Below are positions 7,551 through 14,829 of a DNA stretch of 19,855 nt, piece by piece; within the stretch, counting starts at the first letter, position 1; every line of letters starts with the position of its first letter. A program made the position numbers and the translations under genes. The notes below the pieces were generated by a model. It ran no database searches. It had not been told where the DNA came from and saw nothing but the letters and a program-made list of their open reading frames with translations. Origin of the DNA: Bacteriovoracaceae bacterium (GTDB taxonomy: Bacteria > Bdellovibrionota > Bacteriovoracia > Bacteriovoracales > Bacteriovoracaceae); NCBI GenBank assembly GCA_018060635.1, contig JAGOVR010000016.1:1-19855 (forward strand), in the 5' to 3' direction.

Positions 7551-7841
7551 TTATTCTTTGTACCATTGGCCGTTGGCAGAATAGACACAAGTACGACACC
7601 AACTTACGTCACAAGAAACTGAAGGTTCATAGGGTGTATAACCACCGCTTCCGTTGCTATAACCACATCTTGTCTGTCTATTACCGCTAGGTATTTGTCC
7701 CACAATACTTGTTTTAACTGTAGTTCTAGAAACCTGCGCATCAGGCTCTCTTACGTCAATAGAAGAGAGATTTAGATAAGCAATCATGGATGAGGTAACG
7801 ATAATGGTTAATAAAATGGGGTAGCGAAATTTTCTTAACAT
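7551..7841 (-). CDS. Small exported cysteine-containing protein, unknown function
   Basis: I do not recognise this 96-residue protein. Residues 1-25 form a positively charged start (MLRKFRYP) and a hydrophobic segment typical of a signal peptide or anchor without a lipobox. The rest is small and polar, rich in Gly, Ser and Tyr. It has four cysteines, at 59, 77, 82 and 85, with a CDVSWCRTC pattern, suggesting disulfides in the periplasm or outside the cell. A good ribosome site (AAGGAG) precedes the ATG by a few bases, and a strong terminator lies just after the stop. These signals and the intact frame argue it is a real gene despite its size. Confidence 0.7.
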   Translation of the reverse strand: MLRKFRYPILLTIIVTSSMIAYLNLSSIDVREPDAQVSRTTVKTSIVGQIPSGNRQTRCGYSNGSGGYTPYEPSVSCDVSWCRTCVYSANGQWYKE

Positions 7842-7913
7842 ACGTACTCCTTGAAAAAAATAAGATATAACCTAGTTCTTCTATTATCGAAGGAGTTCAG
7901 ACTTTTCTTGAGA

Positions 7914-7930
7914 AATACTTTATAAGTATT
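7914..7930. repeat. Short AT-rich palindrome upstream of the small secreted-protein gene
   Basis: AATACTT, 3 bases, AAGTATT: a perfect 7-bp inverted repeat, 73 bases upstream of the minus-strand gene's start. It could be an operator. A run of seven T follows on the plus strand after three bases, but there is no plus-strand gene upstream for it to terminate. Confidence 0.35.
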
Positions 7931-8016
7931 CAATTTTTTTAGAACTTCACCCTATTTAAGGATAAAAAAGTGCCTTGAATTATTGTAAGAAAAAAGAAAA
8001 GAGAAGGGCGCAAAGC

Positions 8017-8045
8017 TTGACAGAAGTCTTTGATTTTATTACGCT
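8017..8045 (+). promoter_or_regulatory. Promoter of tRNA-Val
   Basis: A perfect -35 TTGACA (8017-8022), 17 bases, then TACGCT (8040-8045), the sort of GC-containing -10 found at stable-RNA promoters. The start would be near 8052, about a dozen bases before the mature tRNA. Confidence 0.65.
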
Positions 8046-8063
8046 TACCCTTCAATTTTATGT

Positions 8064-8139
8064 GGGCGTTTAGCTCAGTTGGTAGAGCGCTACCCTTACA
8101 AGGTAGATGCCGGGGGTTCGAGCCCCTCAACGCCCACCA
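8064..8139 (+). tRNA. tRNA-Val (anticodon UAC)
   Basis: A complete 76-base cloverleaf. The acceptor stem pairs GGGCGTT (8064-8070) with AACGCCC (8129-8135). The D arm is GCTC/GAGC, and the anticodon stem CTACC/GGTAG encloses loop CTTACAA with anticodon TAC at 8097-8099. The T arm is GGGGG-TTCGAGC-CCCTC with one G-T pair. CCA is encoded at 8137-8139. It reads the valine codon GUA and, by wobble, others of the GUN box. A convergent membrane-protein gene ends 3 bases downstream, with no terminator between. Confidence 0.96.
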
Positions 8140-8142
8140 TTT

Positions 8143-8898
8143 TTAGAGTTTTACCATAGTAAAAAAAGGCTCTATAGCACTGTGCAGATAAAGGGGTGCA
8201 GGAGCTATGACCCAACACCATAAAAATATTTTGCGTGGAAGTGGTTTTATATTTTTTAAATAAGTTTGATCCAAAAAAACACCTAAGGCCTGTAGGGTAA
8301 AATAGCACAGCATTTTTCCTAAATGATTTATTCCTGTTATACCATAATAAGGCAGAGAAAAAATAAGTTCGTGCCATAAACCAGACATAAGAAAAACACT
8401 TAGAGTGGATAGTTTGGGATAGTGAGCAAAGGGATAAAAAAAGACTTCTCTAAACCAAGTTCCAAACCAAATATTCCAGCGTTTTCCCCAGAAGTCAGAA
8501 AGGCTTTTGGCTTGTAGTGGTTCATCATGCATAGGAGGATACAAAACTTTCCTATTTAAAAAGAAAAAACGAGAAAGGAGTGGTAGAACTTGTAACCACA
8601 AGTAAGTAGCAGGAATAAGAAAATAAGCAGTAAAAGAACCTCCTAATTTTTTTTCTACAATTTGTCCTGTAAGAAAATAAATAACAACAAAGTAAGGAAT
8701 AAAAATAAAAAGATCATGTCTCATCTTTTTTAAGGAAAGAATATTAGGGGTCTGAATATTTTTTAAAGAAAAAGAAGAAAGGATAGGAGAGAAAAGAAAT
8801 TTTTTTTGAGCACCATTTTTTATAACAATAATGAACTTCATAAGATAAATAGTAAAAATTAAAAGAACAAAATGGAGTAGGATATATTGCTGGATCAT
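8143..8898 (-). CDS. MBOAT-family membrane acyltransferase, wax-synthase-like
   Basis: Polytopic membrane protein of 251 residues with hydrophobic segments near 5-25, 64-80, 90-112, 160-180, 190-210 and 225-245. The core motif SLSDFWGKRWN at 132-142, followed by WFREVFFYP, and the MBOAT active-site string SGLWHE at 172-177 (His176) match plant-type wax synthases and related O-acyltransferases. Such enzymes move an acyl chain from acyl-CoA to an alcohol or another hydroxyl; the acceptor here cannot be told. The length is short compared with about 350 for plant wax synthases, so N-terminal membrane helices may be missing. Its ATG overlaps the stop of the Ste24-like gene by 4 bases (ATGA), so the two are translated together. 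Confidence 0.8.
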   Translation of the reverse strand: MIQQYILLHFVLLIFTIYLMKFIIVIKNGAQKKFLFSPILSSFSLKNIQTPNILSLKKMRHDLFIFIPYFVVIYFLTGQIVEKKLGGSFTAYFLIPATYLWLQVLPLLSRFFFLNRKVLYPPMHDEPLQAKSLSDFWGKRWNIWFGTWFREVFFYPFAHYPKLSTLSVFLMSGLWHELIFSLPYYGITGINHLGKMLCYFTLQALGVFLDQTYLKNIKPLPRKIFLWCWVIAPAPLYLHSAIEPFFTMVKL

Positions 8899-10130
8899 AA
8901 ATTCATAGCATTCATGCGTTCAATCAGCGCAGGATGCGAATAATAAAAGTTAGCATAAAGAGAATCAGGAGTGAGAGTTGATGCATTTTCTTTCTGTAGA
9001 ATGAGAAGTGCTTTTATTAAATCTTCTTTGGGAGTGTACTGATTTGCAAAAAAATCAGCTTCAAATTCATGGCGACGAGAAATCCACGTTCCGATAGGAG
9101 TGAGTATGAATGTATAAAGCGGAACAACAAGGCTAAAGAGAATAAAATACAAAGCATCACTGGCTTCATTCAAGAAAACAGAATGTCTTTGTAAAAAAGA
9201 AGCAGAATGATAACACTGACCTAAAATAAAAAATCCCATAAGGAGAGTTGCAGAAGAAAAAATAAGCATTTTTAGAATATGTTTAAGTTTGAAGTGACCT
9301 AATTCATGGGCGAGGACGGCCGTAATCTCTCCCGCATTAAGTCTTTCTACTAAGGTATCGAAAAGAACAATTTTTTTATTTTTTCCAAAACCTGTAAAAT
9401 AAGCATTTCCATGGGAAGAGCGTTTGGAAGCATCCATAACCCAAAGGTGGGATTTAGGAAAGTTTAGTTTGCTAAGAAGTTCTTCTATTTTATCTCTAGT
9501 ATCTCCTGCAGGCAGCATCGTAAAACGATTAAACCACGGAGCAATAAAACGAGGATAGGCCCAAGTTAGAATAAGCTGAAATAAAACAAAAATAAGCCAA
9601 GCATAAAACCACCACGCATTACCTAAGTTTTGAATAATAATAAAAAGGATAGCGAGGAGGGGAATCCCTAAGAAGAGAGATAAAAAAAGTCCTTTTATTT
9701 TGTCTGTAAAAAAAGTTTTTATAGTCATACGGTTAAAACCAAAACGTACTTCCAAGACAAAGGCATGATAAAGAGAAAAGGGGAGGGTGAGTATTGCTGT
9801 TATTAAGCTAAAAGAGAGAACTAATAAAATATTTTTGAGCAAAGGAGCAAAGGCTGTTCCTTGCATAAAATTTTCTAAAAAAAGAAGACCTCCTCCCCAT
9901 GTCCAAAAAAGGAGTAAGATGCTTTCAAAAATATTTTGGAGGATAGAAAAGTGACACTTGGCTAGTGTGTAGTCTTGCGCTTTATGGTGTTCTTCAAGAC
10001 TGATATGTTTTTCAAAAATATGAGGGATGTTGTTTCTATTTTTTTTTACAGAAGTTATCTGTCTATAATCTAGAAAAATTTCCACAGATAACTTTAAAAA
10101 AATGAGCGCAAAGAAGATAAAAATAAGCAT
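8895..10130 (-). CDS. Ste24-like integral membrane M48 metalloprotease
   Basis: Zinc protease of 411 residues related to CAAX prenyl protease Ste24. It has several membrane helices, the zinc motif HELGH at 275-279 (AVLAHELGHFKLKH) and a third ligand Glu355 in RRHEFEADFFA with Asp359. Family motifs near 236-249 (KRSSHGNAYFTGFG) and at the C-terminus (YYSHPALIERM) are also present. In bacteria these enzymes are thought to cut misfolded or clogged membrane and exported proteins; prenylated substrates are not expected. There is no ribosome site before the ATG, and a CATAAT box lies 5 bases upstream, so the message may be leaderless. It is the first gene of a two-gene operon with the MBOAT acyltransferase. 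Confidence 0.9.
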   Translation of the reverse strand: MLIFIFFALIFLKLSVEIFLDYRQITSVKKNRNNIPHIFEKHISLEEHHKAQDYTLAKCHFSILQNIFESILLLFWTWGGGLLFLENFMQGTAFAPLLKNILLVLSFSLITAILTLPFSLYHAFVLEVRFGFNRMTIKTFFTDKIKGLFLSLFLGIPLLAILFIIIQNLGNAWWFYAWLIFVLFQLILTWAYPRFIAPWFNRFTMLPAGDTRDKIEELLSKLNFPKSHLWVMDASKRSSHGNAYFTGFGKNKKIVLFDTLVERLNAGEITAVLAHELGHFKLKHILKMLIFSSATLLMGFFILGQCYHSASFLQRHSVFLNEASDALYFILFSLVVPLYTFILTPIGTWISRRHEFEADFFANQYTPKEDLIKALLILQKENASTLTPDSLYANFYYSHPALIERMNAMNL

Positions 10131-10135
10131 GAGGC

Positions 10136-10178
10136 ATTATGACAAAAAATTGCTTCGGGAGCAAACTAGAGCTAGGAT
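10136..10178. promoter_or_regulatory. Face-to-face divergent promoters of the Ste24-like and bcp genes
   Basis: Minus strand: TTGCTC at 10159-10164 and CATAAT at 10136-10141, spacing 17, with a start at about the ATG at 10130. Plus strand: TTGCTT at 10150-10155 and TAGGAT at 10173-10178, spacing 17, with a start near 10185. The two -35 boxes are the arms of a small inverted repeat (TTGCT-TCGGG-AGCAA, 10150-10164), so polymerase binding for one should exclude the other. Confidence 0.45.
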
Positions 10179-10204
10179 AAAGTACTTAAAAAAGAGGGGG
10201 ATCT

Positions 10205-10672
10205 ATGGCAATACTTAAAAAAGGGGATAAGGCCCCAGATTTTACACTTTTGAATCAGAAAGGAGAAAAAATAAATCTTAAGGATTTTAAAGGAAAAAAA
10301 ATAGTCTTACTTTATTTTTATCCTAAGGCCATGACTTCGGGCTGTACTGTGCAAGCTTGTGAGCTTAAGAATCATAAAAGAAAATTTACAACAAAAGACG
10401 TAGAAATTTTAGCTGTGAGTCCTGATGCTGTTGTAAGGCTTGCAAAATTTTCAGAGAAAGAAGCTTTAAATTTTTCTCTACTTTCAGATGAAGATCATGC
10501 GGTCTCAGAAAAATATGGAGTGTGGGGTAAGAAAAAACTTTATGGTAGAGAGTACATGGGGATTTTACGTACCTCTTTTCTCATAGGAAAAGATGGTAAG
10601 ATTCAAGAGGTCTTAGAAAAAGTAAATACTAAAACCCATCATCAAGATGTGCTGGATCTCATTAGTAAATAA
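10205..10672 (+). CDS. bcp: Thioredoxin-dependent peroxiredoxin BCP/PrxQ
   Basis: Atypical 2-Cys or monomeric peroxiredoxin that reduces hydroperoxides using thioredoxin. The 155-residue product has APDFTL near the start, peroxidatic Cys47 and resolving Cys52 in KAMTSGCTVQACEL, and the conserved LLSDEDHAVSEKYGVWG segment. It resembles E. coli Bcp closely, except that the usual Pro before Gly-Cys (TPGC) is Ser here. A strong ribosome site (AGAGGGGG) precedes the ATG. It ends convergently with the M48 lipoprotein gene, their last 11 bases overlapping. It is the second peroxiredoxin of the window, of a different subfamily from the one at the left. Confidence 0.93.
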   Translation: MAILKKGDKAPDFTLLNQKGEKINLKDFKGKKIVLLYFYPKAMTSGCTVQACELKNHKRKFTTKDVEILAVSPDAVVRLAKFSEKEALNFSLLSDEDHAVSEKYGVWGKKKLYGREYMGILRTSFLIGKDGKIQEVLEKVNTKTHHQDVLDLISK

Positions 10673-11459
10673 GTTTATCCCCTTTGCCATATTTTTGAGG
10701 GGCACGATTATAAATTTCAATAGCGTTAGGTAAAAGCTCTTCCAAATGTTTTTTACGAGTACTGCTAGCAGGGTGAGTGGAGAGAAATTCAGGAGGAGCT
10801 TTACCGCCTCCTGCTTTACCCATGCGATCCCAAAATAAAGGAGCTTCTCTGGGGTCATAGCCTGCACGGGCCATGAGTACTAATCCAATTTCATCAGCTT
10901 CAGATTCATTAGAGCGACTAAAAGGTAAAACGATAGCAGTGGTAGCGACAACACCTAAACCGGCCATAATCATATCTTTATTTTTATTTTGACTCAAAGC
11001 TGTAGCTCCTGCACCCACTAAAGCTCCTGTTAAAAGTATGTTTTGACTAATGCGTTGCCCTCCATGACGAGCAAGAGCGTGTCCAATTTCATGCCCAACT
11101 ACTGCGGCAAGAGCTGATTCATTTTCTGCGTATTTTAAAATTCCCGTGTAGGTGGCCATTTTTCCCCCTGGCAGACAAAAAGCATTGGGAGCTGGATTTT
11201 CAAGAGTTACCATTTCCCACTTGTAATCAGGTCTGCCCGCTACTGCCACCAGACGTTTTGCAATCTGATCTATTTGCGCTACTTGAGCGGCATTGGTACT
11301 TTTCTTTTCTTTTTTTAGAATTTCTTGGAAAGCTTGTTCTCCCATGGAGACTTCATCTTTTTCCGAAGTTAAGATAAGAGATTTTTGCCCAGAGATGGGA
11401 GCGGTGGTGCAACTTACTAACGCCATCAGCAGAAAAGATTTCAAAACTATTTTCTTCAT
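10662..11459 (-). CDS. M48 metalloprotease, lipoprotein (LoiP/BepA-like)
   Basis: Zinc protease of 265 residues acting in the periplasm, probably anchored to the outer membrane. The N-terminal signal peptide ends in the lipobox LVSC, so Cys17 would be lipidated. The catalytic motif HEIGH is at 123-127 (AAVVGHEIGHALARH); the third ligand is Glu185 with Asp189 in SNESEADEIG, and the STHP segment follows near the C-terminus. E. coli relatives LoiP and BepA maintain outer-membrane proteins and are part of the envelope stress response; the same role is likely. A ribosome site AAGGA precedes the ATG. The start overlaps the stop of the DUF4911-like gene by 4 bases (ATGA). Confidence 0.92.
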   Translation of the reverse strand: MKKIVLKSFLLMALVSCTTAPISGQKSLILTSEKDEVSMGEQAFQEILKKEKKSTNAAQVAQIDQIAKRLVAVAGRPDYKWEMVTLENPAPNAFCLPGGKMATYTGILKYAENESALAAVVGHEIGHALARHGGQRISQNILLTGALVGAGATALSQNKNKDMIMAGLGVVATTAIVLPFSRSNESEADEIGLVLMARAGYDPREAPLFWDRMGKAGGGKAPPEFLSTHPASSTRKKHLEELLPNAIEIYNRAPQKYGKGDKLIY

Positions 11460-11722
11460 AAACTATATTCCTTGGTTATCTCGCATAAAAATTTTCTTTT
11501 AAAGTAATTCAAAAGCTGTAAAAGGTCATCCAAGCAAAGCTCTGTTGTTTTAAGATCAAGAAGGCGATGAGTCTCTCCTTCTTGATGTGGCAAAGTAGAA
11601 TAAAAACAAATTCCATCATAGGCCTCTAAAATAAAATAGACGAAGAAAGACTCTTCTTTCGGAACTTTTAAAACGAAACAGTAGAGTTTTTCAGTCGGAC
11701 TTATGTCTTTTTTTTGCAACAT
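11456..11722 (-). CDS. Small DUF4911-like protein
   Basis: An 88-residue soluble protein. The string VYFILEAYDGICFYSTL near 28-44 resembles the DUF4911 family of small proteins common in delta-proteobacteria, which has no known function; I rely on recall of that pattern, so the family call is moderate. It lacks a signal peptide. AGGA lies 6 bases before the ATG. It is first in a two-gene operon with the M48 lipoprotease, overlapping it as ATGA, so the two products are made in step. Confidence 0.7.
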   Translation of the reverse strand: MLQKKDISPTEKLYCFVLKVPKEESFFVYFILEAYDGICFYSTLPHQEGETHRLLDLKTTELCLDDLLQLLNYFKRKFLCEITKEYSL

Positions 11723-11746
11723 TTTTTCCTAAAAAGATCAAGATTG

Positions 11747-11775
11747 TTGATATTAGATGTATCACCCATTAGAAT
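11747..11775 (+). promoter_or_regulatory. Good sigma-70 promoter for the lipoprotein-LysM-topA cluster
   Basis: TTGATA (11747-11752), exactly 17 bases, then TAGAAT (11770-11775). Transcription would begin near 11782, leaving a leader of about 56 bases before the CTG start at 11838. Confidence 0.6.
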
Positions 11776-11823
11776 GATAGGTAAAGAAAGTCAAAATATA
11801 ATGTTGCACTGCCTAAAAAAAGC

Positions 11824-11830
11824 AAGGGGG
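11824..11830 (+). promoter_or_regulatory. Ribosome binding site that points to a CTG start
   Basis: AAGGGGG lies 7 bases before CTG 11838. There is no in-frame ATG, GTG or TTG between the upstream stop at 11814-11816 and TTG 11883, which would cut off most of the signal peptide. Confidence 0.55.
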
Positions 11831-11837
11831 ATTTTGT

Positions 11838-12530
11838 CTGATACTTTTTAAATATAAGTTTTTAAATTCTATAGTTTTTTTATTGGGTTTTTTTCTTTGC
11901 TCTTGTTCTTTTTTAGAAAAAAAAGCACAAAAAGACGCTGAAGAAAGTTCTAAGGAAGAAATGTTAGAATCGGAATCAATTCCTCGTTCAGAATATGAAG
12001 CTCTTCAAGAAAAATACAGTGAATTACAAATGAAATATGAAGTCATGCAAGAACAAAAAGAGCCTATTAAAATAGCTACAGAGTCTTCAGCTAAAAAAAT
12101 TGAAAAGAAAACGGATGCAGTCACTGTAGATGTTTTTGGTGAAGAAGGTCTGGTTGAAAAATATTTAGAAAAAAATAATCAAGCAAAAACTAATTTGTGG
12201 GCAGAAGATAAACAAGGTTTAGAGAATGCGCAAATCTATTTAGAGCAAAAGCGTTTTGATAAAGCTATGAGTGAAATAAAAAGATTAGAGAATTCACCTT
12301 GGCAACAAATTAGAGTTCGTGCCAAATTTCTTTCAGCAGAAAGTTTTTTTGAGCAAAAAGAATATGATCTAGCTTTACAAGCTTATGAAAGTATTTTGGA
12401 GAACTATGGTTTCTCTGGTTATGTGGTGAAGGCTTTAGAAAAAATGGTAACGTGTAGCCAAGAGCTTAATTTAAAAGAAAAGAAAGAAAGATATTGGTCG
12501 CTTTATAAAGATGTTTTAAAGAACTCTTAA
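11838..12530 (+). CDS. Lipoprotein with coiled coil and TPR-like repeats
   Basis: Predicted outer-membrane lipoprotein of 230 residues when read from CTG 11838. Residues 1-22 then form a proper signal peptide with basic residues (FKYKF) and a hydrophobic core, ending in LCSC with Cys23 as the lipidation site. Starting at TTG 11883 would leave only 7 residues before that Cys. A glutamate/lysine-rich coiled coil (about 50-75, EYEALQEKYSELQMKYEVM) is followed by two TPR-like helical pairs (about 140-215). The layout is like CpoB/YbgF, periplasmic partners of cell-wall synthesis or Tol-Pal, but sequence identity with these cannot be claimed. A LysM protein and topA follow on the same strand, 27 bases downstream for the LysM gene. 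Confidence 0.7.
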   Translation: MILFKYKFLNSIVFLLGFFLCSCSFLEKKAQKDAEESSKEEMLESESIPRSEYEALQEKYSELQMKYEVMQEQKEPIKIATESSAKKIEKKTDAVTVDVFGEEGLVEKYLEKNNQAKTNLWAEDKQGLENAQIYLEQKRFDKAMSEIKRLENSPWQQIRVRAKFLSAESFFEQKEYDLALQAYESILENYGFSGYVVKALEKMVTCSQELNLKEKKERYWSLYKDVLKNS

Positions 12531-12557
12531 TTGTTTTTATGAAAGGAAGGGTCAAGG

Positions 12558-14801
12558 ATGACCTGCAAGTTTAAAAAAAATAGTTTGTTGATTATTTTAT
12601 TTCTCATCATAGCTGTGCGTGCACCAGCTAGTCTTACTGTTCCCGAAAATTCTTCTGTCTTAGATATTCCAGATCTTACTTTTGATGATGGTGATGATGA
12701 AGAAGAATTAAACGATTTAAATACTTTAGGTGCGCTGGGAGATAATACAACAGAGGCACCTGCGGTAGAAGAAAATAAACAAGAAAATAAAATAGATGAT
12801 TTAGATGCCCTCAAAGATGACATTGGGGAAGTTTATTTCCAAAGAGATGAAGATAAAAATATTGCCAAAGAATTGCTAGCAACGCCTGCTCCCACAGTTA
12901 GTAAACCAGTGGAAAAATCAGTAGAGATAAATATTCCTCCCAAGTCAGAAGTTCCTAACTTTGTAGAGAAAAAAGAAGAAATTCCAGAAGAACAAACTAT
13001 TGCTATTGATGAAAATAATATTTTTCAGGTAGGAGAAGTAGAGCAAAAACTTTTAGAAGCCGCTAAAATTATTGGCCCTAAAATGACGGAAGCTCAGTGG
13101 AAACAGGTAACAGCACCCACTAAAATTGAGCGTTATAAAGTTGTAAAAAATGATTGGCTATTTAAAATATCCAAGAGACTTTTTGGAACAGGTTTTTATT
13201 ATCCTAAAATTTGGGCCATCAATCCTTATATTACCAATCCTCATGAAATTGAACCAGGGATGATTCTACTTTTTAATACAGGAGACGCCGACTCTATGCC
13301 GACGCTAGCTCTGGGAACATTTGAAGGATTAGATATTCCAGAAAATTCTACAATGAGTGAATTTCAAAAATATGGTGAAGACTCTATGCCTGCTTGGCTT
13401 ACCGAGAGAAAAAATTTAATGGCAGAAGGAAATTATTTTCAGTTTTCTACAGACTATACTCTGGATGATTTACTGAAAAAAGGAACAAAAGCTTTTAATA
13501 CAGAATATCGTGCTTATAATCCTCCTTATATTCCAATCATTGTCGATGATCCAAGTAAAGACAGGAAATGGACTTTTGATAGAAGTCACAAAGTTAACGT
13601 AAAATTTAAAGAAGGTTATTCTCTTAATACTTTTATTACGACCAATATCGTACAAGATTTTGGTTTTATTGAATCTGCCTCTGAGCCTAGCCAATTTAAA
13701 TCAGGTTTTGCCAAAGTTTTTGTGCGTTTTAATAAAGATGCAACGGTGTCTCAGGATGAAATGTTTTCCATTTATCATGCTCAAGGTAGTATTTCTGCTC
13801 CCTTTTCAGATCGAAAAGGTTATCAATATACTATCGTTGGACATATAAGAGCAGTGAAAATGTTGAAAGAAAATCTGTGGGAATGTGAAGTCACAGGAGC
13901 TAATGATCTTGTAAACCGTGCTGATCGTGTGACGGTTTATACTCCTAAAATAGAAAGAATCACGAAAACTTTTAATTCACGAGTGGTGGAAGCCGCTATT
14001 TTAAAAGGTTATAAAAATCAGCAAGAAGGTTTTTCTTACGGAGATATTGTGTATATAGATCGTGGGCGTGCAGATGGACTGGAGATGGGAAATATTTTAA
14101 ATGTCTATGCTTCTCATGACCAAGGAACAGAAAAAAATATTATAAGAGAACCAGCCTATAAAATTGGTGAAATGACTGTTATCACATTAACAGATAACTT
14201 TGCCACGGGACTTGTTTCAAATAGCAATACTCCTTTTCAAATAGGAAGTATAAGTATTACCAAGAGTAAAGAAGATGCGGCTAAAGATACTCGTATCAAA
14301 AGGCATATTACTTGGACAGATGAAAAAACATTAGATCAAAAAGCAGTTAAAGATTTAGATGTGGCTCTTAATTTAGATAACGTAGATAAAAGTATTTTAT
14401 CTACGGCCGCAAAAATTAAACTGACAGATGATGAAAAAAGAGAGCTAGAGAGACTAGAGCGTAAAAAGAACTTTTTAAGTGATGAGCATTATCAAGATGT
14501 GGCCACTTTAGAAAAAATTGAAAAAGAAATTGCGTTGGCAGAAGATACGTTATTAGAAAGACAACAAGATGATGATAAAAAATTAGAAGAGTTAAGTTTA
14601 GGTTCAGTCGAAAAAGAATTTGCTGATAAAGTTCAGTCTCAAGAGTTTGATAATATTAATGAGATAGAAAAAAATTATGGTAGAAAATATGTAGATGGAA
14701 ATTTAAATGAAAAAGATAATCCTTATGGATTGACACCGCAAGATATTGAACGTATTGATGAAATGCTTGACCCTATCAATAAAAAGCCACCGCAAGGGTA
14801 A
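12558..14801 (+). CDS. Large exported LysM-domain protein
   Basis: Envelope protein of 747 residues. A basic start (MTCKFKK) and a hydrophobic stretch to about residue 25 form a signal peptide. An acidic, low-complexity region follows (about 34-110, DDGDDEEELNDLN), then Pro/Glu-rich linkers and a LysM domain near 191-240 (YKVVKNDWLFKISKRLFGTGFYYPKIWAINP) that should bind peptidoglycan. A long middle region of likely beta structure and a charged C-terminal coiled coil (about 630-690) complete it. The LysM domain and the preceding TPR lipoprotein suggest a joint role at the cell wall. GGAAGGG lies 6 bases before the ATG. topA follows after 28 bases. Proteins with this layout occur in Bdellovibrio-like bacteria, but I cannot give an orthologue. 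Confidence 0.8.
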   Translation: MTCKFKKNSLLIILFLIIAVRAPASLTVPENSSVLDIPDLTFDDGDDEEELNDLNTLGALGDNTTEAPAVEENKQENKIDDLDALKDDIGEVYFQRDEDKNIAKELLATPAPTVSKPVEKSVEINIPPKSEVPNFVEKKEEIPEEQTIAIDENNIFQVGEVEQKLLEAAKIIGPKMTEAQWKQVTAPTKIERYKVVKNDWLFKISKRLFGTGFYYPKIWAINPYITNPHEIEPGMILLFNTGDADSMPTLALGTFEGLDIPENSTMSEFQKYGEDSMPAWLTERKNLMAEGNYFQFSTDYTLDDLLKKGTKAFNTEYRAYNPPYIPIIVDDPSKDRKWTFDRSHKVNVKFKEGYSLNTFITTNIVQDFGFIESASEPSQFKSGFAKVFVRFNKDATVSQDEMFSIYHAQGSISAPFSDRKGYQYTIVGHIRAVKMLKENLWECEVTGANDLVNRADRVTVYTPKIERITKTFNSRVVEAAILKGYKNQQEGFSYGDIVYIDRGRADGLEMGNILNVYASHDQGTEKNIIREPAYKIGEMTVITLTDNFATGLVSNSNTPFQIGSISITKSKEDAAKDTRIKRHITWTDEKTLDQKAVKDLDVALNLDNVDKSILSTAAKIKLTDDEKRELERLERKKNFLSDEHYQDVATLEKIEKEIALAEDTLLERQQDDDKKLEELSLGSVEKEFADKVQSQEFDNINEIEKNYGRKYVDGNLNEKDNPYGLTPQDIERIDEMLDPINKKPPQG

Positions 14802-14829
14802 GCTTCAATCTACAGACAAGAGGATTACA

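Noticed and set aside
8096..8377. A 93-codon minus-strand frame overlapping the tRNA-Val gene
   Set aside because: It runs through the tRNA complement and lies inside the MBOAT gene in another frame; the MBOAT reading has clear family motifs.
14746..14829. Upstream extension of topA by 28 codons
   Set aside because: It overlaps the LysM gene in another frame, has no ribosome site, and the ATG at 14830 has one and starts the family sequence.
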